A DNA stretch of 64,000 nt from contig CANMXP010000003.1 in NCBI GenBank assembly GCA_947501845.1, positions 248,001 to 312,000 of the forward strand, written 5' to 3'. A model generated the notes under the pieces. It was given only the letters and a program-made list of their open reading frames with translations. It ran no database searches and was not told where the DNA came from. Below are positions 31,480 through 40,157 of this stretch, piece after piece; positions within the stretch are counted from its first letter, which is position 1, and every line of letters starts with the position of its first letter. The stretch comes from an uncultured Flavobacteriaceae bacterium (GTDB taxonomy: Bacteria > Bacteroidota > Bacteroidia > Flavobacteriales > Flavobacteriaceae). A program made the position numbers and the translations under genes.

Positions 31480-31487
31480 TATTTTTG
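31480..31487 (+). promoter_or_regulatory. Candidate -7 box (TATTTTTG) for glyS
   Basis: An exact TAnnTTTG match only 4 bases before the glyS ATG at 31492. If used, transcription would start at or very near the A of the start codon, giving a leaderless mRNA. Confidence 0.4.
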
Positions 31488-31491
31488 CACC

Positions 31492-33033
31492 ATGGCAAAT
31501 CAAGACGATCAATTTAAGAAGGTTATTTCGCATGCAAAGGAGTACGGTTATGTATTTCAAAGTAGCGAAATTTATGATGGATTAAGTGCAGTTTACGACT
31601 ATGCGCAGAATGGTGCAGAGTTAAAGAAAAATATACGCGATTACTGGTGGAAAGCAATGGTGCAAATGCATGAAAATATTGTAGGCATAGACGCTGCAAT
31701 TTTTATGCACCCTACCACTTGGAAAGCCTCTGGGCATGTAGATGCGTTTAATGATCCGTTGATAGATAACAAAGACTCCAAAAAACGTTATCGCGCCGAT
31801 GTTTTAATTGAGGATTATTGTGCTAAAATTGAAGCAAAAATAGATAAGGAAGTTACTAAAGCAGCGAAGCGTTTTGGAGATGCTTTTAACAAAGAAGAAT
31901 TTGTTTCTACAAACGGACGTGTTTTAGGCTATCAGGAAAAAATAAATACAACGCTTTCGCGGATGGCTAAATCTCTTGAAAATGAAGATTTGGCTGATGT
32001 TAAAGCACTTATAGAGGAACTCGGAATTGCAGACCCATTAACGGGAAGTAAAAACTGGACAGATGTTAAGCAGTTTAACCTCATGTTTGGTACTAAGTTA
32101 GGTGCTTCTGCAGATAGTGCCATGGATTTATATTTACGTCCAGAAACAGCACAGGGTATTTTTGTAAACTTTTTAAATGTTCAGAAAACGGGACGTATGA
32201 AGATTCCGTTTGGAATTGCACAAACAGGAAAAGCTTTTAGAAATGAAATTGTAGCAAGGCAGTTTATTTTTAGAATGCGTGAGTTTGAACAAATGGAAAT
32301 GCAGTTTTTTATAAAACCTGGTACCCAAAAAGAATGGTACGAACACTGGAAAGAAACCAGATTAAAGTGGCATTTATCTCTAGGTATGGGAGCAGATAAT
32401 TATCGTTTTCACGATCATGAAAAGTTGGCGCATTATGCGGATGCTGCAGCCGATATTGAATTTAAATTCCCATTTGGTTTTAAAGAATTAGAAGGGATTC
32501 ATTCACGTACAGATTTCGATTTAAAGGCGCATGAAGAATATTCGGGAAAAAAATTACAGTATTTCGATCACGAAGATAATGCCAGTTATACACCGTATGT
32601 TTTAGAAACGTCTATTGGTTTAGATCGTATGTTTTTAGCTGTGTTTTCTAATTCGTTGCAGGAAGAAGCATTAGAAAATGGAACAACACGTACTGTTTTA
32701 AAATTACCAAGCGTTTTGGCGCCAGTAAAAGCTGCTATTTTACCATTAGTTAAAAAAGATGGTTTGCCAGATATAGCTCGTAAAATTGTAGACGATTTAA
32801 AATGGGATTTCAATGTGATTTATGATGAAAAAGATGCTGTTGGAAGACGTTACAGAAGGCAAGATGCCAATGGAACACCGTTTTGTATTACTGTAGATCA
32901 TGATACTTTAGAAGATAACACGGTGACCATTAGACATAGAGATACTATGGAACAGCAACGTGTTAAAATTGAAGATTTAAGGGACATTATTAAACAAGAA
33001 GTCGATGTACGCTCTTGGTTAATGAAAATGTGA
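31492..33033 (+). CDS. glyS: Glycyl-tRNA synthetase (single-subunit, alpha2 type)
   Basis: 513 residues. Eukaryote-type, single-chain class II synthetase of the alpha2 form, usual in Bacteroidota (not the tetrameric GlyQ/GlyS). Motif 2 segment KAFRNEIVARQFIFRMREFEQ, and motif 3 IGLDRMFLAV (class II ATP-binding Arg) are intact. The N-terminus FKKVISHAKEYGYVFQSSEIYDGL is diagnostic. The C-terminal anticodon-binding domain contains PVKAAILPLVKKDGL and YRRQDANGTPF. It charges tRNA-Gly in the cytoplasm. Monocistronic by context. A palindromic repeat (33050-33070) follows the stop. Confidence 0.97.
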   Translation: MANQDDQFKKVISHAKEYGYVFQSSEIYDGLSAVYDYAQNGAELKKNIRDYWWKAMVQMHENIVGIDAAIFMHPTTWKASGHVDAFNDPLIDNKDSKKRYRADVLIEDYCAKIEAKIDKEVTKAAKRFGDAFNKEEFVSTNGRVLGYQEKINTTLSRMAKSLENEDLADVKALIEELGIADPLTGSKNWTDVKQFNLMFGTKLGASADSAMDLYLRPETAQGIFVNFLNVQKTGRMKIPFGIAQTGKAFRNEIVARQFIFRMREFEQMEMQFFIKPGTQKEWYEHWKETRLKWHLSLGMGADNYRFHDHEKLAHYADAAADIEFKFPFGFKELEGIHSRTDFDLKAHEEYSGKKLQYFDHEDNASYTPYVLETSIGLDRMFLAVFSNSLQEEALENGTTRTVLKLPSVLAPVKAAILPLVKKDGLPDIARKIVDDLKWDFNVIYDEKDAVGRRYRRQDANGTPFCITVDHDTLEDNTVTIRHRDTMEQQRVKIEDLRDIIKQEVDVRSWLMKM

Positions 33034-33049
33034 AACACCAAAGCGTTTT

Positions 33050-33070
33050 ATGCTGAACTCGTTTCAGCAT
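33050..33070. repeat. Palindromic repeat copy, ATGCTGAA / TTCAGCAT type
   Basis: An 8-bp perfect inverted repeat with a 5-base loop, just after glyS. It is followed by CTCAT. It closely matches the greA-leader palindrome at 1830-1852. There is no clear U-run behind it, so it is better explained as a dispersed repeat than a terminator. Confidence 0.6.
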
Positions 33071-33097
33071 CTCATAAAATATAAATCGGTCTAAAAA

Positions 33098-33427
33098 TCA
33101 CCTGTTTTTTTCAAGAACTATTGCTACTGAAAACAATTTTCTTTCAATAGAGAATTTTATTTTTTTATTGTTTAATCTAGATTTTACATAGTTAACAATT
33201 TTCTCGTCTTCAGGTTTAACGTCCAAAACATTAATTTTTTTGTCATCATCTATTTTAAAAGTGATTTTTGTGCGAACGTTCTCTTTAATGATAATGTCTG
33301 GATCTTCAAGGAGTGTAGCAATTTTTGATCTTAATTTTCGCTCGGGGTCATCATAATCTAATCCATTACTAATAAATGGTGTGTTAGAGTTTAGAGACAA
33401 AAGAAATAATAAGATTATTTTCTTCAT
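33098..33427 (-). CDS. Small exported protein, function unknown
   Basis: 109 residues. A hydrophobic N-terminus (MKKIILLFLLSLNSNTPFIS) looks like a Sec signal peptide. The mature part is short and mixed alpha/beta (KIATLLEDPDIIIKENVRTK, then ITFKIDDDKKINVLDV) resembling a TonB-like C-terminal fold, but without enough length to be sure. I do not recognise a family. A -7-like box lies just upstream on the same strand (33461-33468). It is convergent with glyS. Confidence 0.65.
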   Translation of the reverse strand: MKKIILLFLLSLNSNTPFISNGLDYDDPERKLRSKIATLLEDPDIIIKENVRTKITFKIDDDKKINVLDVKPEDEKIVNYVKSRLNNKKIKFSIERKLFSVAIVLEKNR

Positions 33428-33745
33428 GGTAGGTTAATTTTAAGGTTGATTTAGGGCTAGCAAATATATTTTTAAAAACCATTAATACGTATCACGACAT
33501 GTTATTAGATTGTAACATTTTTGTGACTAATGCGTTAAATTAACTTACAATTAAAATGATTTGTATTACTTTTTTAAGTTAAAAAAACAGAAAAGCTTAC
33601 ATTGTTTTTTGGGATTTTTAAAGCGAAGAGTATGGTGTGGATATTTGTGATACTCTGAAATAGTATCGCTAGATATCAAATTTAAAATCTCAGATAGTAT
33701 GGTATAGATAAGAAGTCTGAAATCAAATCATAAATAGCTTATGTA
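33428..33745. other. 318-base stretch without genes
   Basis: AT-rich; no gene was seen. It holds a -7-like box on the minus strand (33461-33468) for the gene at 33098-33427. It also has a 6-bp inverted repeat (GATACT / AGTATC at 33649-33667). No clear terminator for the Lrp gene was seen. Confidence 0.6.
33461..33468 (-). promoter_or_regulatory. Candidate -7 box (TATATTTG on minus strand)
   Basis: CAAATATA on the plus strand is TATATTTG on the minus strand, 33 bases before the start of the small exported protein gene at 33427. Confidence 0.4.
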
Positions 33746-34216
33746 TTATATACGTATCTGTCTATTAATTTGTTGGTCTAAAGAAATAATAGATTCCGTT
33801 CTTAAAACACCAACAATGGTTTGAATCTTGTTATTTAATAATAGCATTAAATGATTGTTGTTATAAGCCAGCATTTTGATAAAGAGATTCCAGTCACCAG
33901 TTGTATAGTGACATTCTAGGACTTCAGGAATTTTTTTTAAGGCTCTAATAACATCTTCGGTATTTACGGCTTTTTCAAGGTGAATCCCAACAAAAGTCAT
34001 GGTTGAATAGCCCAAAACCTTAGGGTCGATTACAAACTGCGAACCAGAAATAAGCTTCGATTTTTCTAGTTTTCGTAGGCGTTGGTGAATAGCAGCACCA
34101 GAAATACCAACATTACGGGCAATCTCTAAAATAGGTGTTCTGGCATCTTCAGTTAATGCACGCAGTATTTTTTTATCAATCCCATCTATTATTATGGGCT
34201 TGTTTTTAGACTTCAT
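33746..34216 (-). CDS. Lrp/AsnC family transcriptional regulator
   Basis: 156 residues. An N-terminal HTH (DKKILRALTEDARTPILEIA, then GISGAAIHQRLRKLEK) and a C-terminal RAM (ligand-binding) domain (STMTFVGIHLEKA, then HYTTGDWNLFIKMLAYNNNH). These proteins bind amino acids as octamers. It is 98 bases downstream of the saccharopine dehydrogenase gene on the same strand, so it may sense lysine or a related amino acid; that is inferred from position only. Confidence 0.95.
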   Translation of the reverse strand: MKSKNKPIIIDGIDKKILRALTEDARTPILEIARNVGISGAAIHQRLRKLEKSKLISGSQFVIDPKVLGYSTMTFVGIHLEKAVNTEDVIRALKKIPEVLECHYTTGDWNLFIKMLAYNNNHLMLLLNNKIQTIVGVLRTESIISLDQQINRQIRI

Positions 34217-34314
34217 TAGTTAGATTTTAAAACATAAAAATAGCCATTTGATTTCAAATTGAAACTATTTTGTGCTTTAAGAATTGACAAACCACCATAA
34301 AAATACACAATAGA

Positions 34315-35679
34315 TCAATTATTTAAAGGATTGTAACCCAAGTAAGGGATTTCTTTTTCGTGAAAAGTCACACCAAAAGTTTCTAGTTCTTTTAAAATAG
34401 GTTCGTAAACTTCTTTGGTAATAGGAATTTGAACGCCAGGGGTTGTAATTTTTTTATTAAGAATGGCTAAAGTAGCCATAGCAACAGGTAAGCCTACCGT
34501 TTTTGCCATAGCTGTATATGTTTGATCTTCACCTAAAACAACCATATTCGCATCTATTTGATATGTTTCACCATCTTTTTCATAACCAAATTTATGGTAC
34601 ATAACAATCATGTCTTTATCATAGGGATTAAGTGTCCAACTATCCATGAGTATTTTTTGAAGTATTTGGGCAGGGGTAGCTTTTTTAAGTTCTACTTTTT
34701 TATGAGGGTTAAAAATATCTAACTCTGTAAGCTTATCCCAAACAATATCATCCTGATCAATTTTAAGAGCATGCCTTAATTTTAATTCTACAGAATCTGT
34801 AGGGCTGTAGGTTAAAAAGGCATTTATAAAATCGCGATAGCTCATATTTTCACTATCATCTATAGTGTAGCTATCATCAGTCATTCCTAGTATAACGAAA
34901 ATGTTCCATGCACGACTAAAACCAACACGTCTCATAGTACCTCTATAGAGTGTTTTAACATTATCGAGTCCGTAAACACTTTGGTATTTTAGAGAATCTC
35001 TATTTGCATAAGCTTCAAAGCGTCCAAAACCATCAATATCTAAAAATTCGGTACGTCTAAATAAACGATGATAAGGAATGTACTTATAAGTGCCTTCCTG
35101 TAAAAACTTGGCAGCCCCTCCTTGTCCTGCAGTTACTACGTTTCTAGGGTTCCATGTGAATTTATAATTCCATAAATTCGTATCGCTTTCGGGAGCCACT
35201 AAACCACCTGTAAACGATTCGAATAAAATTATTTTTCCACCATTGTTACGTATGCGATCTAAAACCTGCATGGCACTCATATGATCGATACCAGGATCGA
35301 CACCAATTTCATTCATCAGTACTAATCCTTTGGTCTTTGCTTCATCGTTTAAAGCTTGCATTTCTGGACTTACATAAGAGGCCGTAACCATATGTTTTCC
35401 ATATAAAATACAATCTTTAGCAGCTTCTATGTGAAAACGGGCAGGCAGCATAGATACTACAATATCTGTATTTTTTATAGCATCAGTACGAGATGTTTCA
35501 TCGAAAATATCCAACAAAATGGCTTTTGCATTTTTATGATTGCCAATTAGTTTTTTTGCTGCATCTAGATTTAAATCACCAACTGTAATGAAAAGATTTT
35601 CTGAAACCGATTTATCTAACAAATATTTTAGAAGACTAGAAGCCGATTTCCCCGAACCAATGACTAAAATTTTTCGCAT
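34315..35679 (-). CDS. Saccharopine dehydrogenase family protein (Lys9-like)
   Basis: 454 residues. The N-terminal Rossmann fold starts MRKILVIGSGKSASSLLKYL (GxGxxxxxxxxL). The substrate part has VSMLPARFHIEAAKDCI, GVDPGIDHMSAMQV and ESFTGGLVAPESDTN, matching saccharopine reductases/dehydrogenases (LYS9 group). In lysine catabolism, saccharopine is split to 2-aminoadipate semialdehyde and glutamate by such an enzyme. The adjacent Lrp regulator and the glutaryl-CoA dehydrogenase at 62.6 kb fit lysine breakdown. A second step (lysine-ketoglutarate reductase) is not seen in the window. Confidence 0.93.
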   Translation of the reverse strand: MRKILVIGSGKSASSLLKYLLDKSVSENLFITVGDLNLDAAKKLIGNHKNAKAILLDIFDETSRTDAIKNTDIVVSMLPARFHIEAAKDCILYGKHMVTASYVSPEMQALNDEAKTKGLVLMNEIGVDPGIDHMSAMQVLDRIRNNGGKIILFESFTGGLVAPESDTNLWNYKFTWNPRNVVTAGQGGAAKFLQEGTYKYIPYHRLFRRTEFLDIDGFGRFEAYANRDSLKYQSVYGLDNVKTLYRGTMRRVGFSRAWNIFVILGMTDDSYTIDDSENMSYRDFINAFLTYSPTDSVELKLRHALKIDQDDIVWDKLTELDIFNPHKKVELKKATPAQILQKILMDSWTLNPYDKDMIVMYHKFGYEKDGETYQIDANMVVLGEDQTYTAMAKTVGLPVAMATLAILNKKITTPGVQIPITKEVYEPILKELETFGVTFHEKEIPYLGYNPLNN

Positions 35680-35695
35680 AGTAAGAATAGTTAAC

Positions 35696-35703
35696 TAGTT
35701 TTG
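35696..35703 (+). promoter_or_regulatory. Candidate -7 box (TAGTTTTG) for DUF423 gene
   Basis: An exact TAnnTTTG match. Transcription would begin about 35709, after the possible upstream ATG at 35706, which supports the later start at 35760 for the DUF423 gene. Confidence 0.38.
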
Positions 35704-35759
35704 TAATGACGAATTTAATAAATACAATAGGTTTTAGTGGCTATAACGAAACACATATT

Positions 35760-36158
35760 ATGAACAAAAAAATATTAATTACGGCATCAATCTTTGGTTT
35801 AATGGCTGTTGTATTAGGAGCATTTGGGGCTCATGCGTTAAAAGAATTAATTACAGTTGAAGCTCAGCAAACTTTCGAGACAGGTGTGAGATATCAGATG
35901 TATCATGCTATTTTACTATTGTTTGTAGGGAGTACAACTTATATACAACAAAAAACAAAGAAAGTATTATACTATTTAATCTTATTAGGAATCGTTTTAT
36001 TTTCAGGGTCTATTTACGGGCTGGCAACAAATTTGTTAACAACTTTTGATTTTAAAATTATTGGTTTTATAACTCCAATAGGTGGATTGTTTCTAATTTT
36101 AGCATGGGGAGTAATGATTGTGAATTTCTTAAAAAACCAATCTAAAAACGATAGTTAA
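35760..36158 (+). CDS. DUF423 membrane protein
   Basis: 132 residues from the ATG at 35760. The open frame starts at 35706, but those 18 residues lack the family pattern. Four TM helices; the DUF423 signature is the start ILITASIFGLMAVVLGAFGA followed by HALKELI and YQMYHAILLLFVG. The family (YgdD-like) has no established function. Sixty bases upstream of pckA on the same strand, but the -7 box before pckA suggests separate transcription. Confidence 0.92.
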   Translation: MNKKILITASIFGLMAVVLGAFGAHALKELITVEAQQTFETGVRYQMYHAILLLFVGSTTYIQQKTKKVLYYLILLGIVLFSGSIYGLATNLLTTFDFKIIGFITPIGGLFLILAWGVMIVNFLKNQSKNDS

Positions 36159-36184
36159 TAATAAATAGTTTAAAATAATTGTTT

Positions 36185-36192
36185 TAATTTTG
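36185..36192 (+). promoter_or_regulatory. Candidate -7 box (TAATTTTG) for pckA
   Basis: An exact TAnnTTTG match 26 bases before the pckA ATG at 36219. Confidence 0.42.
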
Positions 36193-36218
36193 CGCAATAA
36201 ATAATTTTATAACGAATT

Positions 36219-37835
36219 ATGGTAAATGACAATCAAGTTACGAAAACGATTTCGTTGGAAGCATACGGAATAAAAAATGCCAATGTTAAGTATCAACTTT
36301 CCCCAGAAGAACTTCATAAAATTGCTATTGAAAAGGGCTTGGGTTTAGAAGCTTCATCTGGAGCTTTAGCTGTTAATACAGGTGAGTTTACAGGACGCTC
36401 TCCAAAAGATCGTTTTATTGTTAAGGATGATATAACGCGAGACCGAATTTGGTGGGGTGATATCAATATTCCGTTTGATGCAGATAAGTTTGATACGCTT
36501 TATAATAAGGTTGTTGATTATTTATCTGGTAAGGAGGTTTTTGTGAGAGACAGTTATGCTTGTGCAGATGATGATTATAGGTTGAATATTCGTGTTATTA
36601 ATGAGTACCCTTGGAGCAATCAATTTGCTTATAATATGTTTTTACGCCCTACAGATGATGAGTTAAAAGGCTTTGACCCAGAATGGACAGTGGTTAATGC
36701 ACCAGGTTTTATGGCAATCCCTGAAGTAGATGGTACGCGCCAACATAATTTTGCGATTTTAAATTTTTCTAAAAAAATAGCATTAATTGGAGGTACAGGC
36801 TATACAGGTGAAATTAAAAAGGGTATTTTTTCTGCTCTTAATTTTATACTTCCAGTATTTAAAAACACGTTGCCAATGCATTGTAGTGCTAATGTTGGTA
36901 AGGAAGGTGATACAGCTATTTTCTTTGGATTATCAGGTACGGGAAAAACAACCTTGTCAACAGATCCCAATAGAAGCTTAATTGGAGATGATGAACATGG
37001 TTGGACCGCAGAAAATTCGGTGTTTAATTTTGAAGGGGGCTGTTATGCTAAAGTTATTAACCTTTCAAGAGATAATGAGCCAGAAATATACGATGCTATT
37101 AAAAAGGGCGCTATTCTGGAAAATGTGATTTTAGATGCAGATGGGCATGTGAATTTTGAAGACACCTCGATTACTCAAAATACAAGAGTTAGTTACCCTA
37201 TAGAACATATTGAAAATATTCAAGTGCCTTCTATGGGTAAAAACCCAAAAAATATTTTCTTTTTAACGGCAGACGCCTTTGGAGTGTTGCCTCCAATTTC
37301 TAAGTTAACACCTAGTCAGGCGGCATATCACTTTATTTCTGGTTATACGGCGAAAGTTGCTGGAACTGAAGCTGGAGTTGTAGAGCCTCAGCCTTCTTTT
37401 TCTGCATGTTTTGGCGCGCCATTTATGCCCTTACATCCTGCAAAATATGCCGAAATGCTAAGCGAAAAGATGATAACTTCTGGAGTTAATGTATGGTTGG
37501 TAAATACAGGTTGGACTGGTGGCCCTTATGGTATTGGAACAAGAATGAAACTAAAATATACACGGGCCATGATTAATGCCGTGCTAGATGGTAAGCTAGG
37601 CTTGTATAATTACGATGATTACCATATCCATTCTGTTTTTGGAGTCGCACAGCCTAGAGAATGTCCAGGCGTGCCAACAAGCGTTTTAAGTCCTAGGGCT
37701 ACTTGGAATGATGATGAAAAGTATTATAAAACAGCTTTTAAACTAACTAATGCATTTCGAGAAAATTTCAAAAAATTCGAAGCCCATTGTAATGAAGAAA
37801 TCAGACGTGGCGGTCCACAACGTTATGCGTTTTAA
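36219..37835 (+). CDS. pckA: Phosphoenolpyruvate carboxykinase (ATP)
   Basis: 538 residues. It converts oxaloacetate plus ATP to PEP, CO2 and ADP in the cytoplasm, the first committed step of gluconeogenesis. Motifs of ATP-type PEPCK are intact: the substrate Arg segment TGRSPKDRF, GGTGYTGEIKKGIFS with the metal-binding Lys, the P-loop GLSGTGKTTLS (about 240-250) and GDDEHGW with metal ligands. The length is normal. A strong bidirectional terminator follows. A second, unrelated PEPCK of the PPi type is encoded at 59.0-62.5 kb. Confidence 0.98.
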   Translation: MVNDNQVTKTISLEAYGIKNANVKYQLSPEELHKIAIEKGLGLEASSGALAVNTGEFTGRSPKDRFIVKDDITRDRIWWGDINIPFDADKFDTLYNKVVDYLSGKEVFVRDSYACADDDYRLNIRVINEYPWSNQFAYNMFLRPTDDELKGFDPEWTVVNAPGFMAIPEVDGTRQHNFAILNFSKKIALIGGTGYTGEIKKGIFSALNFILPVFKNTLPMHCSANVGKEGDTAIFFGLSGTGKTTLSTDPNRSLIGDDEHGWTAENSVFNFEGGCYAKVINLSRDNEPEIYDAIKKGAILENVILDADGHVNFEDTSITQNTRVSYPIEHIENIQVPSMGKNPKNIFFLTADAFGVLPPISKLTPSQAAYHFISGYTAKVAGTEAGVVEPQPSFSACFGAPFMPLHPAKYAEMLSEKMITSGVNVWLVNTGWTGGPYGIGTRMKLKYTRAMINAVLDGKLGLYNYDDYHIHSVFGVAQPRECPGVPTSVLSPRATWNDDEKYYKTAFKLTNAFRENFKKFEAHCNEEIRRGGPQRYAF

Positions 37836-37841
37836 GTCAAA

Positions 37842-37880
37842 TAAAAAAGGGATGATTTTACTAAAATCATCCCTTTTTTA
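37842..37880. terminator. Bidirectional terminator between pckA and hemD
   Basis: An 18-bp perfect stem (TAAAAAAGGGATGATTTT and its reverse complement) with a 3-base loop (ACT). A- and T-runs at the two ends suit termination from both sides, as needed by the convergent pckA and hemD genes. Confidence 0.88.
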
Positions 37881-37897
37881 TTTATAATTATATAACG

Positions 37898-38647
37898 TTA
37901 TTTTCCTTTATTAACTTTATCAATATATTTTTGTAAAGCCATTGTCATAGATGGTGTTTCAGGTGTTGGTGCAGATATGTCTACTCGTAACCCTTTTTCT
38001 TCTACAGCTTTTATGGTCGTATTTCCAAAAACGGCAATTCGTGTATCGTTTTGTTTGAAATCTGGAAAATTTTGAAATAATGATTCTATTCCAGAAGGAC
38101 TAAAAAATACTAAAACATCATAATAAACATTGGCCAGATCTGATAAGTCACTAACCACTGTTTTGTAAAAAGTCGCTTGTTTCCAATTAACACCTAAAGC
38201 ATCTAGGGTTTCAGGAACTGCTGGTTTTACTTTATCTGTATTTGGTAGTAAGAATGTTTCATCCTTATATTTTTTAATTAACGGAGATAATTCTGCAAAC
38301 GTACGTTTACCAACGTAAATTTTACGCTTTCTATATACTACGTATTTTTGAAGGTAGAAAGCAACAGCTTCAGACTGACAAAAATATTTCATAGTGTCTG
38401 GTACTTTGAATCTCATCTCTTCAGCAATTCTAAAAAAGTGATCTACAGCATTCCTACTTGTTAAAATAATAGCCGTGTAATTTTTTAAATCAACTTTTTG
38501 TTGTCTAATTTCTTTTGCAGATACACCTTCAACATGAATAAAGGGTCTGAAATCTATTTTTACTTTTTGCTTTTCTTGTAAATCAAAGTAGGGTGAGTTC
38601 TCTATTTTAGGTTCTGGTTGAGATACTAAAATTGTCTTTACTTTCAT
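37898..38647 (-). CDS. hemD: Uroporphyrinogen-III synthase
   Basis: 249 residues. It closes hydroxymethylbilane with inversion of ring D for haem, sirohaem and cobalamin. The family is weakly conserved; the evidence is the two Rossmann-like halves with TAIILTSRNAVDHFF (first half) and VLVFFSPSGIESLFQNFP plus IAVFGNTTIKAVEEKGLRV (second half). The conserved Ser-Pro-Ser-Gly and Thr in GNTT are present. The gene is 18 bases from the DUF4271 gene upstream. That pairing is usual in flavobacteria. Confidence 0.9.
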   Translation of the reverse strand: MKVKTILVSQPEPKIENSPYFDLQEKQKVKIDFRPFIHVEGVSAKEIRQQKVDLKNYTAIILTSRNAVDHFFRIAEEMRFKVPDTMKYFCQSEAVAFYLQKYVVYRKRKIYVGKRTFAELSPLIKKYKDETFLLPNTDKVKPAVPETLDALGVNWKQATFYKTVVSDLSDLANVYYDVLVFFSPSGIESLFQNFPDFKQNDTRIAVFGNTTIKAVEEKGLRVDISAPTPETPSMTMALQKYIDKVNKGK

Positions 38648-38665
38648 ACTTGTAAGTAGTTTGTT

Positions 38666-39316
38666 CTAATTATTTGGCAAAAACACCTTGTATAAAATGA
38701 TATAAGGTGAGATTTCGAGTGTGCAAAGATACAAAATAAAATAAAAATAATGTGATTTTATTAAACTTTGATGTGTTTTAAAAGAAGTTATAAGGCCAAT
38801 AATATTTACAATTAACAATAAAATAATTATTAAATAGATAATAGATAGGGTTGGAGTAAAACTAAATAATAATAAAGCATTTATAGGAAGCAATAAAATA
38901 CCTAAGTAATTTTTATAGGTTATTTTCTGAAAAAGATATTGATCGAGAAGTTTCTCAATTCCCAAAAAACTACCAATAAGTCGTTCAACAAGAACCTTTA
39001 TCAAAATTAAAATAGCGATACTAAAAGATAGTTTTAATTTGAGACCTACAGAAAGAACCTCGCCACCTGTTAAAAACTGGTAAGAAATAAAGATAAAAAC
39101 GGATATGGCAATAATTAAGTTAGCAAATAGCAAAGCATCAAATTTGTCCAAGAATTTTTGCTCTCTAGAATAGATTTTAAGGTATTTAGAATTTCCCAAA
39201 ACAAATATGAAATCATCAAAACGTTTAGGGGAAACCAATTTTGCAATCGCCACTATGAGCAATCCTGTAACCAATAAAATGGTATATAATTCATTTGATA
39301 TAATATCCCGAAGCAT
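38666..39316 (-). CDS. DUF4271 membrane protein
   Basis: 216 residues, six or so TM helices. It matches the DUF4271 family, encoded next to hemD in many Bacteroidota. The N-terminal segment contains SPKRFDDFIFVLGNSKYL; the middle has LLLPINALLLFSF. The function is unknown. It probably shares a transcript with hemD (18-base gap). It is divergent from the mannosyltransferase gene. Confidence 0.88.
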   Translation of the reverse strand: MLRDIISNELYTILLVTGLLIVAIAKLVSPKRFDDFIFVLGNSKYLKIYSREQKFLDKFDALLFANLIIAISVFIFISYQFLTGGEVLSVGLKLKLSFSIAILILIKVLVERLIGSFLGIEKLLDQYLFQKITYKNYLGILLLPINALLLFSFTPTLSIIYLIIILLLIVNIIGLITSFKTHQSLIKSHYFYFILYLCTLEISPYIILYKVFLPNN

Positions 39317-39395
39317 GCCATAAAATTATTATAATTATTAACACTATACTCATAATTATTAAGTAATATTTAAAAAAAATAAACAGTTATTGATG

Positions 39396-39403
39396 TACAT
39401 TTG
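39396..39403 (+). promoter_or_regulatory. Candidate -7 box (TACATTTG)
   Basis: An exact TAnnTTTG match 25 bases before the ATG of the polyprenol mannosyltransferase gene at 39429. Confidence 0.42.
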
Positions 39404-39428
39404 CTAAAATTTTAATTGAAGTTAGAGA

Positions 39429-40151
39429 ATGAAAGATACGGTTGTTATCATTCCAACATATAACGAGATAGAAAATATTGAAGCGATTGTAAAGACTGTA
39501 TTCTCTCAATCGGATAGTATTCATGTACTTGTTGTTGACGATAATTCACCCGATCTAACAGCTTTGAAAGTGAAAGAACTTCAAACGGATTTTCCCGATA
39601 GGCTATTTTTAGAGACACGAAAAGAAAAATCGGGGCTGGGAACTGCTTATATACATGGTTTTAAATGGTGTTTGGATAAAGCTTATAAGTATATTTTTGA
39701 AATGGATGCAGACTTTTCGCATGATCCAAAGGACTTAATAAAACTCCATAACGCTTGTCATGTAGATGGTGCGGACTTATCTATAGGTTCCAGATATGTA
39801 AAAGGTGTAAATGTTGTTAATTGGCCCATGAGTCGTGTGCTTATGTCTTATTTTGCATCCAGATATGTGCGTATTGTTACTGGAATGAGAATTCATGATA
39901 CTACAGCTGGTTATGTTTGTTATAAGCGGCATGTGCTTGAGGCTATAAATTTAGATGCTATAAAATTTATTGGCTATGCGTTTCAAATTGAAATGAAATT
40001 TAAGGCTTATTTGAAGAAATTTAAAATTGCTGAAGTGCCAGTTATCTTTACAGATAGAACAAAAGGTGAATCAAAATTAAGTTCGGGTATTATTTCTGAA
40101 GCTATTTTTGGAGTTATTTCTATGAAACTGAAAAGCCTTTTTAAAAAATAA
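39429..40151 (+). CDS. Polyprenol-phosphate mannosyltransferase-like GT2 enzyme
   Basis: 240 residues, family GT2, dolichol-phosphate-mannose-synthase group. The start IIPTYNEIENIEAIVKTVF, the nucleotide-binding VLVVDDNSPDLT (about 35-46), the DAD metal site in FEMDADFSHDPKDL (about 93-106) and SRYVKG are diagnostic. It moves a sugar from a nucleotide donor to a polyprenyl phosphate. It lacks C-terminal TM helices, so it is soluble or peripheral. First gene of the operon with dihydroorotase (6-base gap) and the DUF4296 protein. Confidence 0.94.
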   Translation: MKDTVVIIPTYNEIENIEAIVKTVFSQSDSIHVLVVDDNSPDLTALKVKELQTDFPDRLFLETRKEKSGLGTAYIHGFKWCLDKAYKYIFEMDADFSHDPKDLIKLHNACHVDGADLSIGSRYVKGVNVVNWPMSRVLMSYFASRYVRIVTGMRIHDTTAGYVCYKRHVLEAINLDAIKFIGYAFQIEMKFKAYLKKFKIAEVPVIFTDRTKGESKLSSGIISEAIFGVISMKLKSLFKK

Positions 40152-40157
40152 AACGAT

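Noticed and set aside
33050-33070. Terminator of glyS
   Set aside because: The palindrome has no U-run after it and resembles the copy in the greA leader.
35706-35759. Earlier start of the DUF423 gene
   Set aside because: The 18 residues do not fit the family, and a -7 box at 35696-35703 would place transcription after it.
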